Origin: Poriferisulfidus sp965221375
GTDB taxonomy: Bacteria > Pseudomonadota > Gammaproteobacteria > Poriferisulfidales > Poriferisulfidaceae
Assembly (NCBI GenBank): GCA_965221375.1
Contig: OZ244883.1
Span: 930,001 to 994,000, forward strand
Direction of reading: 5' to 3'
DNA length: 64,000 nucleotides
Below are positions 9,192 to 18,994 of the stretch, in pieces. A program made the position numbers and the translations under genes. Position 1 is the stretch's first letter, and each line of letters begins with the position of its first letter. Below the pieces are notes generated by a model. It saw nothing but the letters and a program-made list of their open reading frames with translations. It was not told the DNA's origin and ran no database searches.

Positions 9192-10868
9192 GTGGAGGAG
9201 AACATCGGTGAGTTGCTAGTTGAGAGTGGGTATTTGAAGCCTGCGGACCTTGATCGGGCGATGAGATTGCGCGCGGGTAGCGGTCAGCGGTTAAGTAGCC
9301 TTCTCGTATCACTAGGCCTGATTAAAGAAGAGGATTTGGCTCATGTGCTGGCTGAGGAATTGGCCCTCGATATTACTCCAGCCGAAGACTACCGTAATTT
9401 TTCAGAAATCAAGGGTCTGATCTCCCCAGATTTTTTGCGACAGGTTCAAGCAGTTCCTATTTCGGGACAAGATGGGCAGATCAAAATCGCGATTGCCAAT
9501 CCATTTGACAAATACGCTGTTGACGCCCTGCAGCTTGCATTGGGCCATCCCGTTTCCGTTCAGGTAGGACGAGTCTCCGAGATAGAAGCCGCTATTGAAA
9601 AATGCTATGGGGACTCGTCGCCTATGGCGCAGATCACCGCTCAGACGGGCGAGCATTATCGACAGGATGCGGACGATATTCAACACTTACGGGATTTGGC
9701 CAGCGAGGCCCCGATTATTCGGGCAGTGAATCTCTTGATTTCTAAAGCTTTGAGCAAACATGCTTCAGATATCCACATCGAACCGTTCGATGGGACTCTC
9801 AAAGTGCGCTATCGCCTGGATGGTGTATTGCGTGACGTTGAAGCTCCTCCGGCGCGCTCGGCGGATGCCATTCTTTCGCGGATCAAGGTGATGGCAGATC
9901 TTAATATTGCGGAACGACGGTTGCCTCAGGATGGACGGATCATGATGCGGTTTGAAGGGAGAGAGGTAGATGTTCGCATTTCATTCATTCCGACGGCGCA
10001 CGGGGAAAGCGTTGTGTTAAGGCTTTTGGACCGAGAGGCGACACCGTTGGACTTCCGTTCTCTGGGTTTTCAGGAACAGGTTCTTCCCCAGTTTGGGCGC
10101 CTGTTGGAGAGGCCGCAAGGTATCGTTTTGGTCACAGGACCAACGGGCAGTGGGAAAACAACGACGATATACACAGTACTGCAGAAACTCAATACTCCAG
10201 AAGTCAAAATCTTAACAGTTGAAGATCCGGTCGAATACCGGATGGAAGGTGTCAACCAAGTACACGTTCGTCCTGATCTGGGACTTACCTTCGCCCATGC
10301 GTTGCGCTCTTTTCTGCGACAGGACCCAGATATCATCATGGTAGGAGAGATGCGCGATTTGGAGACGGCCAAGATAGCCGTACAGTCTGCTCTGACGGGC
10401 CATAAAGTTTTTTCTACACTTCATACTAATGACGCAGCCAGCAGTATCACGAGGTTATTGGATATGGGTGTTGAGGACTACCTGGTAAGTTCGACGGTAA
10501 ACGGAATCGTGGCACAGAGATTGGTACGCACGCTCTGCCCGCATTGCAAGCAACCGCATAAAGATGCGAACGCGATTATCAAAGCCTTAGGCTTGGAGCG
10601 TGAGGACGCCGACCCGGAACTGTATCAAGCGGTGGGGTGTGAGCAATGTGACGAGACAGGCTATAAGGGGCGCACCAGCATTGTTGAATTGCTAACAATG
10701 ACGGACCGCTTGAGACAAGCAATTTTAGAGAGCAGTGATGCGTCGCGCCTCCGCAATATCGCAAGAGAAGAAGGGGTTTTAAGCCTACGGGAAGACGGAC
10801 TTCATAAAGCCATGCTGGGAGTAACGACGGTAGAGGAAGTAGACCGGGTCACTCGCGGGTCCGAATAG
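9192..10868 (+). CDS. gspE: Type II secretion ATPase GspE
   Basis: Cytoplasmic hexameric ATPase that powers pseudopilus growth. 558 residues from a GTG start 9 bases after gspG. Residues 1-150 form the N-terminal GspE/PilB-type domains that contact GspL. Walker A is GPTGSGKTTT at 316-325, followed by the Asp box and the Walker B/His box region (HTNDAASS). The GspE-specific zinc finger is present as two CxxC pairs, Cys449/452 and Cys483/486. Nothing is missing from the catalytic core. Confidence 0.97.
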   Translation: MEENIGELLVESGYLKPADLDRAMRLRAGSGQRLSSLLVSLGLIKEEDLAHVLAEELALDITPAEDYRNFSEIKGLISPDFLRQVQAVPISGQDGQIKIAIANPFDKYAVDALQLALGHPVSVQVGRVSEIEAAIEKCYGDSSPMAQITAQTGEHYRQDADDIQHLRDLASEAPIIRAVNLLISKALSKHASDIHIEPFDGTLKVRYRLDGVLRDVEAPPARSADAILSRIKVMADLNIAERRLPQDGRIMMRFEGREVDVRISFIPTAHGESVVLRLLDREATPLDFRSLGFQEQVLPQFGRLLERPQGIVLVTGPTGSGKTTTIYTVLQKLNTPEVKILTVEDPVEYRMEGVNQVHVRPDLGLTFAHALRSFLRQDPDIIMVGEMRDLETAKIAVQSALTGHKVFSTLHTNDAASSITRLLDMGVEDYLVSSTVNGIVAQRLVRTLCPHCKQPHKDANAIIKALGLEREDADPELYQAVGCEQCDETGYKGRTSIVELLTMTDRLRQAILESSDASRLRNIAREEGVLSLREDGLHKAMLGVTTVEEVDRVTRGSE

Positions 10869-10875
10869 AAACGTG

Positions 10876-12087
10876 ATGAAATTTCAGTATAAGGCGGCCT
10901 CTCAGTCCGGGGAAGTGCTGGAGGGGGTGCTGGATGCCGAAGATGAGAAAACTGCAGTCCAGAGAATCCAGGCACAGGGCCACGTGCCTATCCTTGTCGA
11001 GAAAGCTAAGCCAGTATCGAAGAAGCGCTCCGGTTTGATTGGAACTCGTTTCAGGGGACGTTTGAGAGATACTGATATGTTTTGTATAGAACTGGCTACT
11101 TTGCTGAAGGCAGGGTTACCCTTGAGTCAGGCTCTCGAAATTCTTGCCGGGATGCTCAAAAATCAACTGATTGGAGAAGTTGTCGAGGATATTCAGTTGC
11201 AGGTCCGCAAAGGAGAGCGTCTGTCTTCGGCCTTAGGGCGGCACCCCAAAGTTTTTACTAGCATGGATTTAAGCATGGTGCGTACGGGAGAGGCCAGCGG
11301 CAATTTAACCGCTGCGCTGGAACGAATCGCCGGTTTTCGAAAGCGGGCTAGAGAGGTTCGCGAGGCTCTCGCCTCGACTCTAATTTATCCCATTATCCTT
11401 TTAGTCTTTGCCGGTATCTCGCTAGTCGTCATTTTGGGTGTGGTTATTCCGAAAATCTCAGCGTTGTTCGCCGATGCAGGGCATGAATTACCCATGATTA
11501 CCCAGTTGGTTGTTGGTGTTGGTGATTTCGTGCAAAACTGGTGGTGGGCTGGGCTGATTATCTTGTTTTCTGGGGCGTTATATCTGCGCTTGAGATTAGG
11601 GACGGCGATTTTTCGGATGGCATGGGACCGCCGACTATTGACCATCCCAGTTCTGGGGATGTGGCTTTCGAAATACGAAACAGCAAAATTCACAAGAATT
11701 TTAGGCACCTTACTGCAGAACGGCATGACATTGTTGGATGCTGTGGAGGTGGCTCGCGATGTTGTGGTCAACACGCATATCAAATCCGGCATTTCCAGGG
11801 TAATTACAGAAATCAGGCAGGGGCACGGATTTTCAATCCCACTCTTGGACGCAGGAGTCTTTCCCAAGTTGGCAACAGATCTAGTGCAGGTGGGTGAGAA
11901 AACAGGGAGCCTCGACGAAATGCTGCTAGAAGTCGCTCATATTTATGAGCGGGATACCCAGCAGCAAATCAAGCAGATAATGAGCGTGTTAAGCCCGGTA
12001 CTGATTCTTTTTCTTGCGGTTTTGATCGGTGTAATTGTGATGTCTGTTCTCGTTGCTGTTCTTGGGGTCAATGAGCTCGCATTCTAA
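10876..12087 (+). CDS. gspF: Type II secretion inner-membrane platform protein GspF
   Basis: Polytopic platform protein that couples the ATPase to the pseudopilus. 403 residues from the ATG at 10876, with an in-frame GTG just before it at 10873. Two copies of the T2SSF domain (about 70-195 and 275-395) each carry a conserved ELATLLKAGLPL-like segment and membrane helices; three hydrophobic segments are visible, including one at the C-terminus. The first residues (MKFQYKA) match the family start. gspE ends 7 bases upstream, and gspH begins inside its 3' end. Confidence 0.96.
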   Translation: MKFQYKAASQSGEVLEGVLDAEDEKTAVQRIQAQGHVPILVEKAKPVSKKRSGLIGTRFRGRLRDTDMFCIELATLLKAGLPLSQALEILAGMLKNQLIGEVVEDIQLQVRKGERLSSALGRHPKVFTSMDLSMVRTGEASGNLTAALERIAGFRKRAREVREALASTLIYPIILLVFAGISLVVILGVVIPKISALFADAGHELPMITQLVVGVGDFVQNWWWAGLIILFSGALYLRLRLGTAIFRMAWDRRLLTIPVLGMWLSKYETAKFTRILGTLLQNGMTLLDAVEVARDVVVNTHIKSGISRVITEIRQGHGFSIPLLDAGVFPKLATDLVQVGEKTGSLDEMLLEVAHIYERDTQQQIKQIMSVLSPVLILFLAVLIGVIVMSVLVAVLGVNELAF

Positions 12088-12577
12088 TGTTCGCTGCCGA
12101 ATCCAAGGATTTGCTTTGGTCGAGCTGCTAGTAATCTTAGCGATCATCGCATTGGCATTTTCCGTGACACTTCCCGCTTTGACCGGGGGTTCTACTATCG
12201 AAACTCTTGCGGCAGCCCGCACAGTTGCTGCAGGGTTGAGGCAAACTAGGGACCGGGCCATCACATCTAACCAAACGGCGGTCATGGAAGTGGATGTGGG
12301 ACGCAAACAAATTGTGCTGGGGGAACAATTTCGCCAACTGCCCGAAAGAATCCATTTGAAATTGCTTACCGCGAAAAGGGAACGTTTGGGGGTTTCGCGT
12401 GGAGCCATCCGCTTTTTTCCAGATGGCAGTTCGACCGGAGGGCGCATTACCTTGATGCGGGATAATGTGAATTATCTAATTGATGTTGATTGGTTGACGG
12501 GGAGGGTCATTATCCGGAATAGTGTGCCGGATGATGGGGGCGAGTCGAGCTTGTTTGAGTGGGTTCATATCGAATGA
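12071..12577 (+). CDS. gspH: Type II secretion minor pseudopilin GspH
   Basis: 168 residues. A leader of about 12 residues ends at G-FALVE, with Glu at +5 and then a hydrophobic helix, the prepilin pattern. The C-terminal half has the GspH-like FFPDGSSTGG and VDWLTGRV segments. It overlaps the end of gspF by 17 bases, so translation is probably coupled. The frame stays open up to 12053, but the ATG at 12071 gives a more normal leader. Minor pseudopilins H-I-J-K form the tip of the pseudopilus. Confidence 0.92.
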   Translation: MSSHSNVRCRIQGFALVELLVILAIIALAFSVTLPALTGGSTIETLAAARTVAAGLRQTRDRAITSNQTAVMEVDVGRKQIVLGEQFRQLPERIHLKLLTAKRERLGVSRGAIRFFPDGSSTGGRITLMRDNVNYLIDVDWLTGRVIIRNSVPDDGGESSLFEWVHIE

Positions 12578-13011
12578 GGTGTTCCATAAAGATTTTTCAC
12601 TTTTCCAGCCCGCGAGAGCGATCGCGAGGGTTTTCCTTGGTCGAGATTTTGGCAGCGTTCACAATTCTCGGATTGTTCGTGGCAACGGCGTTTCAGGCGT
12701 TTTCTATGGGGATGACTGCCAGTATACGAACCGGAGAATATGCAAAGGCTCAAATTCTCGCAAAGTCGAAGTTGGAAGATCTTGCAGAATCAGATTTGTT
12801 GATGCCTGGCGAAAATGAAGGCCAGATCACGTTGGGCGATGAGGAGCAAATATTCCGATGGCGTACAAGGATTGAGAACGGGCGCCAAGAGACACAAGGC
12901 TCGTTGACCCCCCTGCAGGCAATAGTTGAGGTGACTTGGGATAGCGAAAGCGCTTTATCTGTGCCGGGAGCATTTGAACTACATGCGCTTCTGATTTCAG
13001 AAAAATCATGA
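12574..13011 (+). CDS. gspI: Type II secretion minor pseudopilin GspI
   Basis: 145 residues. Starts with an ATGA overlap of the gspH stop; a GTG at 12559 is also in frame. The leader is long and basic (SSPRERSR) and ends at G-FSLVEIL, with Glu +5. The helix contains the KAQILAKSKLEDL segment common in GspI, where the protein pairs with GspJ and GspK at the pseudopilus tip. The assignment rests on the motif, length and position between gspH and gspJ. Confidence 0.92.
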   Translation: MRCSIKIFHFSSPRERSRGFSLVEILAAFTILGLFVATAFQAFSMGMTASIRTGEYAKAQILAKSKLEDLAESDLLMPGENEGQITLGDEEQIFRWRTRIENGRQETQGSLTPLQAIVEVTWDSESALSVPGAFELHALLISEKS

Positions 13012-13628
13012 GAAACTATTCCCGCACCCAAGGATTTACTCTTCTGGAGCTCTTAGTTGGTATTACTCTTTTTGCATTGATTTCTGCGGCAGTTTACGGG
13101 GTTTTAAATACTGCAGGAAAGCTTTGGGAACGCGGGGATCAGCAGGCTGTAGCAAATACCCAGATACGGTTTGCTCTTGATTACATGCGGCGTCAAATGT
13201 CCAGGACTTTGCCGGTGGCAACTCCAGTGGATGGGAGTTGGAAGGTATGGTTCGAAGGCGAATCCCACAGAGTTCGTTTCCTTGTCAAAGGACCTCGACA
13301 TGTCGGGCTGCATGGGTTTTACGAGACTGTGATTTTCCACAATAGGGAAGTCATTCCTCCCCGCATAGACTTGGAAATGCGCCGAATCGACAAAAAAACA
13401 GCACAGAGTGTTTTTCGGAAGACCTTACTAGAAGACATTCCGGAAGTCAGCTTTGAATATTTTGGAGTTTACGACGGAGAAGATAAGATGATATGGGCGT
13501 CGCAGTGGCAAGAGCATCAGTCTCTGCCTCGATTGGTGCGTGTGCAGTTGAATAGTAACATCACTGGAGAATGGCCGGAACTCACGGTCCGGTTGCCTAC
13601 GGATGCCATACGATACCACCAATTTTAA
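13008..13628 (+). CDS. gspJ: Type II secretion minor pseudopilin GspJ
   Basis: 206 residues, the usual size for GspJ, which is larger than the other minor pseudopilins except GspK. Short leader MRNYSRTQ then G-FTLLELL with Glu +5, and the helix ends in LWERGDQQAVANTQ. The C-terminal LPRLVRVQL is typical of GspJ. The ATG overlaps the gspI stop by 4 bases (ATGA), and gspK begins 26 bases before its end, so gspI-J-K look translationally coupled. Confidence 0.93.
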   Translation: MRNYSRTQGFTLLELLVGITLFALISAAVYGVLNTAGKLWERGDQQAVANTQIRFALDYMRRQMSRTLPVATPVDGSWKVWFEGESHRVRFLVKGPRHVGLHGFYETVIFHNREVIPPRIDLEMRRIDKKTAQSVFRKTLLEDIPEVSFEYFGVYDGEDKMIWASQWQEHQSLPRLVRVQLNSNITGEWPELTVRLPTDAIRYHQF

Positions 13629-14427
13629 ACAGCGCGGAGTCGTGCTTGTTTGGGTTTTGTGGGTGGGCACACTCTTGAGCTTGATTGCTGCGAGTTACGC
13701 TTTCGGAGTGAAGACGGGAACAGTTTCGGTGACTAACGCGGGCCAGCGCCTACAGGCTGAAGCATTGGCTGAATCGGCCGTCAATATGGCGATTCTCGAA
13801 TTGCTTGAAATGGATGGCGCCATGCGCTGGAGAATTAATGGAGAGTTGCAGCAGAGGCCGTTTGGAGGAGGCGCATCAAGCTATGTTGTGCATGCAGAAA
13901 CCGGCAAGATTAATCTCAATATGGCACAGGAAGAAGTTATCAAAAAATTGGGAGTGGCGGACCTTGATATGGAAATAGCACGCCGTAGAGCAAGTCGGCC
14001 CCAAGCATTTCTGTCTGCCGATGAGTCGGAGGTGCCGGACAAGATTTTGCCAATTATCACGATCTATTCGGAAACCGGAGCGATTGATCCTGTAGTGGCT
14101 TCTCGCGACGCATTGTTGGCTGTTCCCGGTCTTGACGAAAGAGCCGTGGATACGTTTCTTCGTGAACGGGAGGTTCGAAAAAAGGGTGACGCCATTACCC
14201 ATAACGAAGTGGCTCAGGAAATTGCTCCTTTGCTGAAAGACGGGAAGCAGTTTTTAGCAATTCTACCGGCACGGTATTACACTGTTTCTGCAAAGGGGGT
14301 TACGGAAGACAGGGTTGCATCTTTTGTCCAAGCCATTGTCAAAATAACTCCCGATGCGATTCCCGCCTATCAAGTGCTTTCATGGCGAACCGGCCCCGAA
14401 GTGGAAATCCCAGACAACCTGCAATAA
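13603..14427 (+). CDS. gspK: Type II secretion minor pseudopilin GspK
   Basis: 274 residues, the large tip pseudopilin that caps the pseudopilus. The leader ends in QRG-VVLVWVLW: the Glu at +5 is replaced by a hydrophobic residue, as is normal for GspK. The large alpha-helical insertion is visible, with the repeats of the helix-hairpin-helix type (INLNMAQEEVIKKLGV; AVPGLDERAVDTFL). Overlaps gspJ by 26 bases. Confidence 0.93.
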   Translation: MPYDTTNFKQRGVVLVWVLWVGTLLSLIAASYAFGVKTGTVSVTNAGQRLQAEALAESAVNMAILELLEMDGAMRWRINGELQQRPFGGGASSYVVHAETGKINLNMAQEEVIKKLGVADLDMEIARRRASRPQAFLSADESEVPDKILPIITIYSETGAIDPVVASRDALLAVPGLDERAVDTFLREREVRKKGDAITHNEVAQEIAPLLKDGKQFLAILPARYYTVSAKGVTEDRVASFVQAIVKITPDAIPAYQVLSWRTGPEVEIPDNLQ

Positions 14428-14436
14428 ACCTTTAGT

Positions 14437-15507
14437 ATGACAATCATCGACATCAAGAATAGTGTCCTAAAGTTTTTGGATTGGTGGTGGAAAGGATTGG
14501 CCGAAACCATGCCTCCTGCTTTTCTTAAGTTTTGTTCAGAGAGAGGAGACAAGCTTAACTTCGACATTTCATCGGGTCAGGTTCGAATATGGAAGACAAG
14601 GGATCGCAAAAAAAGTGATTTCGTCGAGGTTTCCATGGACAAAGTGGAAGATTTCGACAGTTATGAAATCGCAGATTTCAGGCCCGCATGTACGACTTTG
14701 GAAATGAAAATATCTCCGGAGCTTGGACTGATAAAGGAGGTTGAGTTGCCGTTGGCTGCTCGGGAGAATTTGAGGCAGGCCTTAGCCTATGAAATGCACA
14801 GGTTCACGCCATTTTCTGCAGATGATGTGTACTACGATTACCAAACCATGGAGGAAACGGATCACTTGATAAGAGTTCGTCTTGCTGTGGTTCCGAGACG
14901 GCTTGTTAGGAAGGCAACGCGGTGGCTTTCCAGCTGGGATTTGCAGTTTGTGCCCAGAATCACATCATGGCGTCCGGAAGATGCTCATGAAAGCAAAATC
15001 ATTTTCAGGTTTCGTGAATCAAGATATCGATTCTGGCGCATGCGCAAAGCGAGCGCTTTCTTGCTTGCCGCCAACTTAATTTTGGCTACTTTCGTTGTTG
15101 CATTGCCTCTAGTTTTGGAGCAAGACCGCCTCAATAGTCTGCACGCCGAATTAGCCCAACTTCATAATGAACTAGAACAGTACAGCGACACATACGGTCG
15201 CACGGAAGATCTGGAGAAGAGGAGAGAGTTCTTTGCCTCGCAAGTTGACGCACGAGTCAGTGCTTTACAGTTGCTTGAAGTGCTGACAAATCAGTTTCCA
15301 GACGACACATGGATTATGCAACTGGAGTTACGCGAAGGTATGCTGCACCTTCAGGGTTATTCTTCCAAGGCAACCTCCTTGGTGGGCATCCTGGAGTCTT
15401 CTTCCATGTTTGACAATCCCCAGTTTTCATCGCCGGTCATCCGAGATGAGACTATGGGGAAAGACCGCTTTCACTTGTCTGTGGGTGTCACTGCAGGGGG
15501 ATCGTGA
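14437..15507 (+). CDS. gspL: Type II secretion protein GspL (cytoplasmic actin-like plus PilN-like domains)
   Basis: 356 residues. The cytoplasmic part (about 1-200) holds the actin/PilM-like fold that binds GspE. One membrane helix lies near 205-225 (AFLLAANLILATFVVALPL), followed by a coiled-coil stretch and a periplasmic ferredoxin-like/PilN domain (LLEVLTNQFPDDTWIMQLEL). This layout joins the assembly platform to the ATPase. It starts 9 bases after gspK and touches gspM in a TGATG junction. Confidence 0.93.
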   Translation: MTIIDIKNSVLKFLDWWWKGLAETMPPAFLKFCSERGDKLNFDISSGQVRIWKTRDRKKSDFVEVSMDKVEDFDSYEIADFRPACTTLEMKISPELGLIKEVELPLAARENLRQALAYEMHRFTPFSADDVYYDYQTMEETDHLIRVRLAVVPRRLVRKATRWLSSWDLQFVPRITSWRPEDAHESKIIFRFRESRYRFWRMRKASAFLLAANLILATFVVALPLVLEQDRLNSLHAELAQLHNELEQYSDTYGRTEDLEKRREFFASQVDARVSALQLLEVLTNQFPDDTWIMQLELREGMLHLQGYSSKATSLVGILESSSMFDNPQFSSPVIRDETMGKDRFHLSVGVTAGGS

Positions 15508-16076
15508 TGAGGCGGGCTATATTCCATAGAGTGCTTGCTTGGGCACTCTTGTTATTTGTTCTATTCACAATATTTCTTGTTGGAATACTCCCATTGTGGA
15601 ACAGTTATCAGACGACAAGACTGGCGGCGAACGAAGCCCAAAGGCAAGTCGCGACAGCTCAGAAAGCAATCGCGGATGTGGAATATTTGATGGCGCAGCC
15701 GGAATCCCAGTTTGAGGCAATTGATCGTTTTCTACTTCCTGGAGATAGTCAAACTTTGGCGGCTGCCGCTCTACAAAGTCGGGTTGAAACACTTGTAGAC
15801 CAGCGAGGCGGGCAAATATTCAGCATTCACACAATTCTGGGTGAAAAACAACAGGACCTAGCCCAGGTTTCGATTCGTATTCGCTTGGCTCCCACCACAT
15901 CGGTTCTTCAACAGATTCTATTTGACTTGGAGGGTCAACTGCCATTGTTGACCATTGATTACTTGAAATTGGTTTCTCATGGTGGCCATGAGCTATACAT
16001 TGATTCTCCTCTCAATGCCGAAATTCAAGTATCCGGATGGTGGGCACCTGTACCCATGAAGAATCACGATGCGTAA
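15507..16076 (+). CDS. gspM: Type II secretion protein GspM
   Basis: 189 residues. A short basic N-terminus is followed by one membrane helix (about 10-30, WALLLFVLFTIFLVGIL), a helical stretch rich in Gln/Ala, and a small periplasmic alpha/beta domain. This is the GspM/PilO layout that pairs with GspL. The ATG overlaps the gspL stop by one base; a GTG three bases upstream is also possible. The identification leans on topology, length and its place between gspL and the gspN-type gene. Confidence 0.88.
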   Translation: MRRAIFHRVLAWALLLFVLFTIFLVGILPLWNSYQTTRLAANEAQRQVATAQKAIADVEYLMAQPESQFEAIDRFLLPGDSQTLAAAALQSRVETLVDQRGGQIFSIHTILGEKQQDLAQVSIRIRLAPTTSVLQQILFDLEGQLPLLTIDYLKLVSHGGHELYIDSPLNAEIQVSGWWAPVPMKNHDA

Positions 16077-16719
16077 TTGGGGACAGTTGCTTCTGATGTT
16101 GGGATTGGCGTCTGTGCTAATCATAGAGGCAGTGGGGCTGACTAAAGACTCGGAAAGTGACTTTGACCCGGTGTCATTAAGAAGTTTTTCTGTACAAAGC
16201 TTGGATTTCAAGCCGATGTCCAGGCCGCCTCAACTTACGGCGCGGCCTTTATTCCGAAAAACGCGTCGTCCGCCGGAAATCCCTGTCTTGGACGAGGTGC
16301 CTCCCATTGAGGAAATACCACAGGCCACCCCTCCGGCACCTCAAGAGATCCCAGAACTAGTGCCTACATTCCGCCATAAGCTCACGGCTGTGACAATCAC
16401 TGGAAACGAATCTGTAGCGTACATGGTTAATCCCGTGAATCTCGATTTGATCCGCTTGGAAAAGGGAAACCAGATTGATGGTTGGGTCCTGCATGAAGTG
16501 CATCCGGATGCAGTAGTGCTAGGATACGGAACCGAACAACGAGTCCGTCTTGAATTGTGGGCAGACGAACACGACGAAGATTTTTCTGTACCTCTAAGTG
16601 GAAACCAGGATGCGCAAGGCGATTTTGAACACTTCCAAGGAGAATTTTCTTCCCCGGAACTTCGCCCCGCTGAACCGCCAAGGCGTCCCGTGCGGGGACC
16701 ACGCTCTCGTGTGCGATAA
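16069..16719 (+). CDS. gspN: GspN/GspC-type (XpsN-like) secretion protein
   Basis: 216 residues: one N-terminal membrane helix (about 6-22), a proline-rich linker (PPIEEIPQATPPAPQEIPE) and a small domain resembling the homology region of GspC (FRHKLTAVTITGNESVAYM, then WVLHEVHPDAVVL), which docks on the N0 domain of the secretin. A basic, Arg/Pro-rich tail follows. No separate gspC is present, so this protein probably does that job, as XpsN does in Xanthomonas. Overlaps gspM by 8 bases and gspD by about 11. Confidence 0.8.
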   Translation: MRNWGQLLLMLGLASVLIIEAVGLTKDSESDFDPVSLRSFSVQSLDFKPMSRPPQLTARPLFRKTRRPPEIPVLDEVPPIEEIPQATPPAPQEIPELVPTFRHKLTAVTITGNESVAYMVNPVNLDLIRLEKGNQIDGWVLHEVHPDAVVLGYGTEQRVRLELWADEHDEDFSVPLSGNQDAQGDFEHFQGEFSSPELRPAEPPRRPVRGPRSRVR

Positions 16720-18871
16720 GGCTAGCATCGGCAAGCAGTGCCTCATAGGGGCCTGCCTCTTGATATTTTCAGGGTGTCAAACACTGGATGACACTTTCTA
16801 TACCGTATTTGATCACACTTCGCCTTCGACCCAGTCGGATGTAAGTAATGAGTCTCAAGAAGAACCTGCAAGTTCTCCGACCCCATCGCGACCCGATCCC
16901 CAATTCGTCGAGCTGGGAACGGGAGAATTTGCGGAGATCAAGGAGCCGGACGAAAGAGCAGGAGTGACCACGGGGCCAGCGACATTGAATTTTAATAACA
17001 CCTCGATTGCGGATGCGGTAAAAGTTATTTTGGGGGACCTTCTGGGGAAAAATTATGTTATTGATCCGCAAGTTCAAGGCACAGTGACTCTGAATACTGC
17101 CGAACCGGTCGCGCAAGAAGACTTGTTGCCTACACTGGAATTGCTGCTACGGATGAACGATGCAGCCGTCGTGCTCCAGCGGGATATTTATCGAGTCATC
17201 CCTCGCCATCAGGCAGGTCAGGAACTGCGCATTCCTCAAATCGGAGACAGCAGCGTACCTTTACCGGCGGGAAACACCATTCGCATCGTACCTATCAAGC
17301 ATATCGCTGCCAGTGAAATGGCAGGGATATTGGAGCCTTTTGCTCCCGCTGGAAATATTGTTCGTGTTGATACTTCGCGCAATTGGCTCTTATTGATGGG
17401 CGATACCATGGAGTTGGACAGCCTGGTTGAAACGGTTCGCATCTTCGATGTGGATTGGCTGAAAGGGTTGTCATTCGGCTTGTTTACGCCTGACTTTGTT
17501 CAGGCGGATGTTTTGGCGAATGAGTTGTCGGGTATTTTTGGCAAGAAATCTGAGGGTCCGCTTGCGGGGTTGGTACGAATCAAAGTCATCAAACGTATGA
17601 ATGCCTTGCTGGTGGTTTCGCCTCGTCCGGAATATCTCAAGAAAGTGGAAAATTGGATAGAGCGTCTGGATGTGGATCAGGGAACGGAAGAGCAAGGTCT
17701 CTTTGTCTATCAGATTCAACATGGGAAGGCGAGCGACTTGGCGGATGTTCTTGCTCAAGTGTTTGATGATCCAGAGATCGATGGAGGAGTGGGTGCGGCG
17801 GAATTGGCTCCCGGGTTGGAACCTGTGGAACTTTCGAGTGAAATGGAGGGCTCCCCACAGTTGTTTCTGCCTGGTTCTCTGGAGAATCCTTCTGTCTCAG
17901 GGGCGGGAATATCCAAAGGAGGGAATAATTCCCTTCGAATTATTCCAGATAGCGTTAATAATGTCTTGCTTATCCGGGCAACATTCCGGCAGTACCGGCA
18001 GGTTATAGAAGCCCTACGAAAGATTGATATTGCCCCACTTCAGGTACTTATCGAAGCAACGATTGCCGAGGTGTCTTTGACAGGTGAATTTTCTTTAGGG
18101 TTGGAATGGTTTTTGAAGACTGGATTGAGCGGAGATCGAACCGGGGATGCGCAACTAGATCTTAACGCGTCTGGCATTGGGGCGACGACAGGGTTTTCCT
18201 ATGTAATCAGAAGTTCTAATGATATCCGCTTTGTTCTCAATGCACTGGCATCGGACTCGCGACTTAACATTATTTCTTCTCCCAGCCTAATGGTATTGAA
18301 TCATCAGGAGGCTAGTATCCAAGTCGGGGATCAAGTGCCGATTACAACGCAACAGCAGCAAGCTACTGCGACTGACTCAAACATCATTAACAACATCGAA
18401 TTTCGTGATACGGGCGTCCTGTTGAATGTTCGTCCACGTGTGAATGCCAATGGCTTGGTGGTTATGGAAATTGAGCAGGAGGTGAGCGACGTGGCTCCGA
18501 ACAGCGGTAACAGCCTGACTCCGACAATCCAGCAACGCAAGATCAATAGCACGGTCGCGGTACAGAGCGGAGAGACCGTTGTACTTGGTGGATTGATTCG
18601 CGAAAATAAATCTGAATCTGAATCTGGGGTGCCGGGCCTATCGAAAGTGCCTGGTTTGGGCTTTTTGTTCGGTGCAAGTAATGATACCAGCCGTCGTACG
18701 GAACTGGTGGTTCTCATTACGCCACGTGCCGTGCGCGACCCAAGTGTTTCTCGTGAAATTACCGAAGAATTTCGTGAGCGTATGGGAAGTCTTAAACCAC
18801 TTTTCAGGCCAAAATCGGAAGAGAAACAAGACTCTGTTTCAGGACAAGACTCGGGCGATCCGGAAATTTGA
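16709..18871 (+). CDS. gspD: Type II secretion outer-membrane secretin GspD, lipoprotein type
   Basis: Forms the outer-membrane channel. With the GTG start at 16709 it has 720 residues and a 22-residue signal ending in IFSG-C23, a lipobox. The frame is open up to 16598 inside gspN, but only the 16709 start leaves the signal near the N-terminus. A Ser/Pro-rich linker is followed by N0 (about 80-150), N1-N3 repeats, and the secretin core with VEATIAEV-like, SSPSLMVLNHQEASIQVGDQVP and VVLGGLI segments. Lipidated secretins of this kind (XpsD) can reach the outer membrane without a separate pilotin. The last gene of the operon. Confidence 0.93.
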   Translation: MCDKASIGKQCLIGACLLIFSGCQTLDDTFYTVFDHTSPSTQSDVSNESQEEPASSPTPSRPDPQFVELGTGEFAEIKEPDERAGVTTGPATLNFNNTSIADAVKVILGDLLGKNYVIDPQVQGTVTLNTAEPVAQEDLLPTLELLLRMNDAAVVLQRDIYRVIPRHQAGQELRIPQIGDSSVPLPAGNTIRIVPIKHIAASEMAGILEPFAPAGNIVRVDTSRNWLLLMGDTMELDSLVETVRIFDVDWLKGLSFGLFTPDFVQADVLANELSGIFGKKSEGPLAGLVRIKVIKRMNALLVVSPRPEYLKKVENWIERLDVDQGTEEQGLFVYQIQHGKASDLADVLAQVFDDPEIDGGVGAAELAPGLEPVELSSEMEGSPQLFLPGSLENPSVSGAGISKGGNNSLRIIPDSVNNVLLIRATFRQYRQVIEALRKIDIAPLQVLIEATIAEVSLTGEFSLGLEWFLKTGLSGDRTGDAQLDLNASGIGATTGFSYVIRSSNDIRFVLNALASDSRLNIISSPSLMVLNHQEASIQVGDQVPITTQQQQATATDSNIINNIEFRDTGVLLNVRPRVNANGLVVMEIEQEVSDVAPNSGNSLTPTIQQRKINSTVAVQSGETVVLGGLIRENKSESESGVPGLSKVPGLGFLFGASNDTSRRTELVVLITPRAVRDPSVSREITEEFRERMGSLKPLFRPKSEEKQDSVSGQDSGDPEI

Positions 18872-18994
18872 TACTTGTGTAGAACATCCAAGCGGGTTTG
18901 GAGACTGCATGCGGGCGAAGGAAACGGCGATGGGATTCCTACAAAAACGGCATGGGGCTGATATCTTCGGCTCTCGTGAGAGGTTAGCCTTTAT

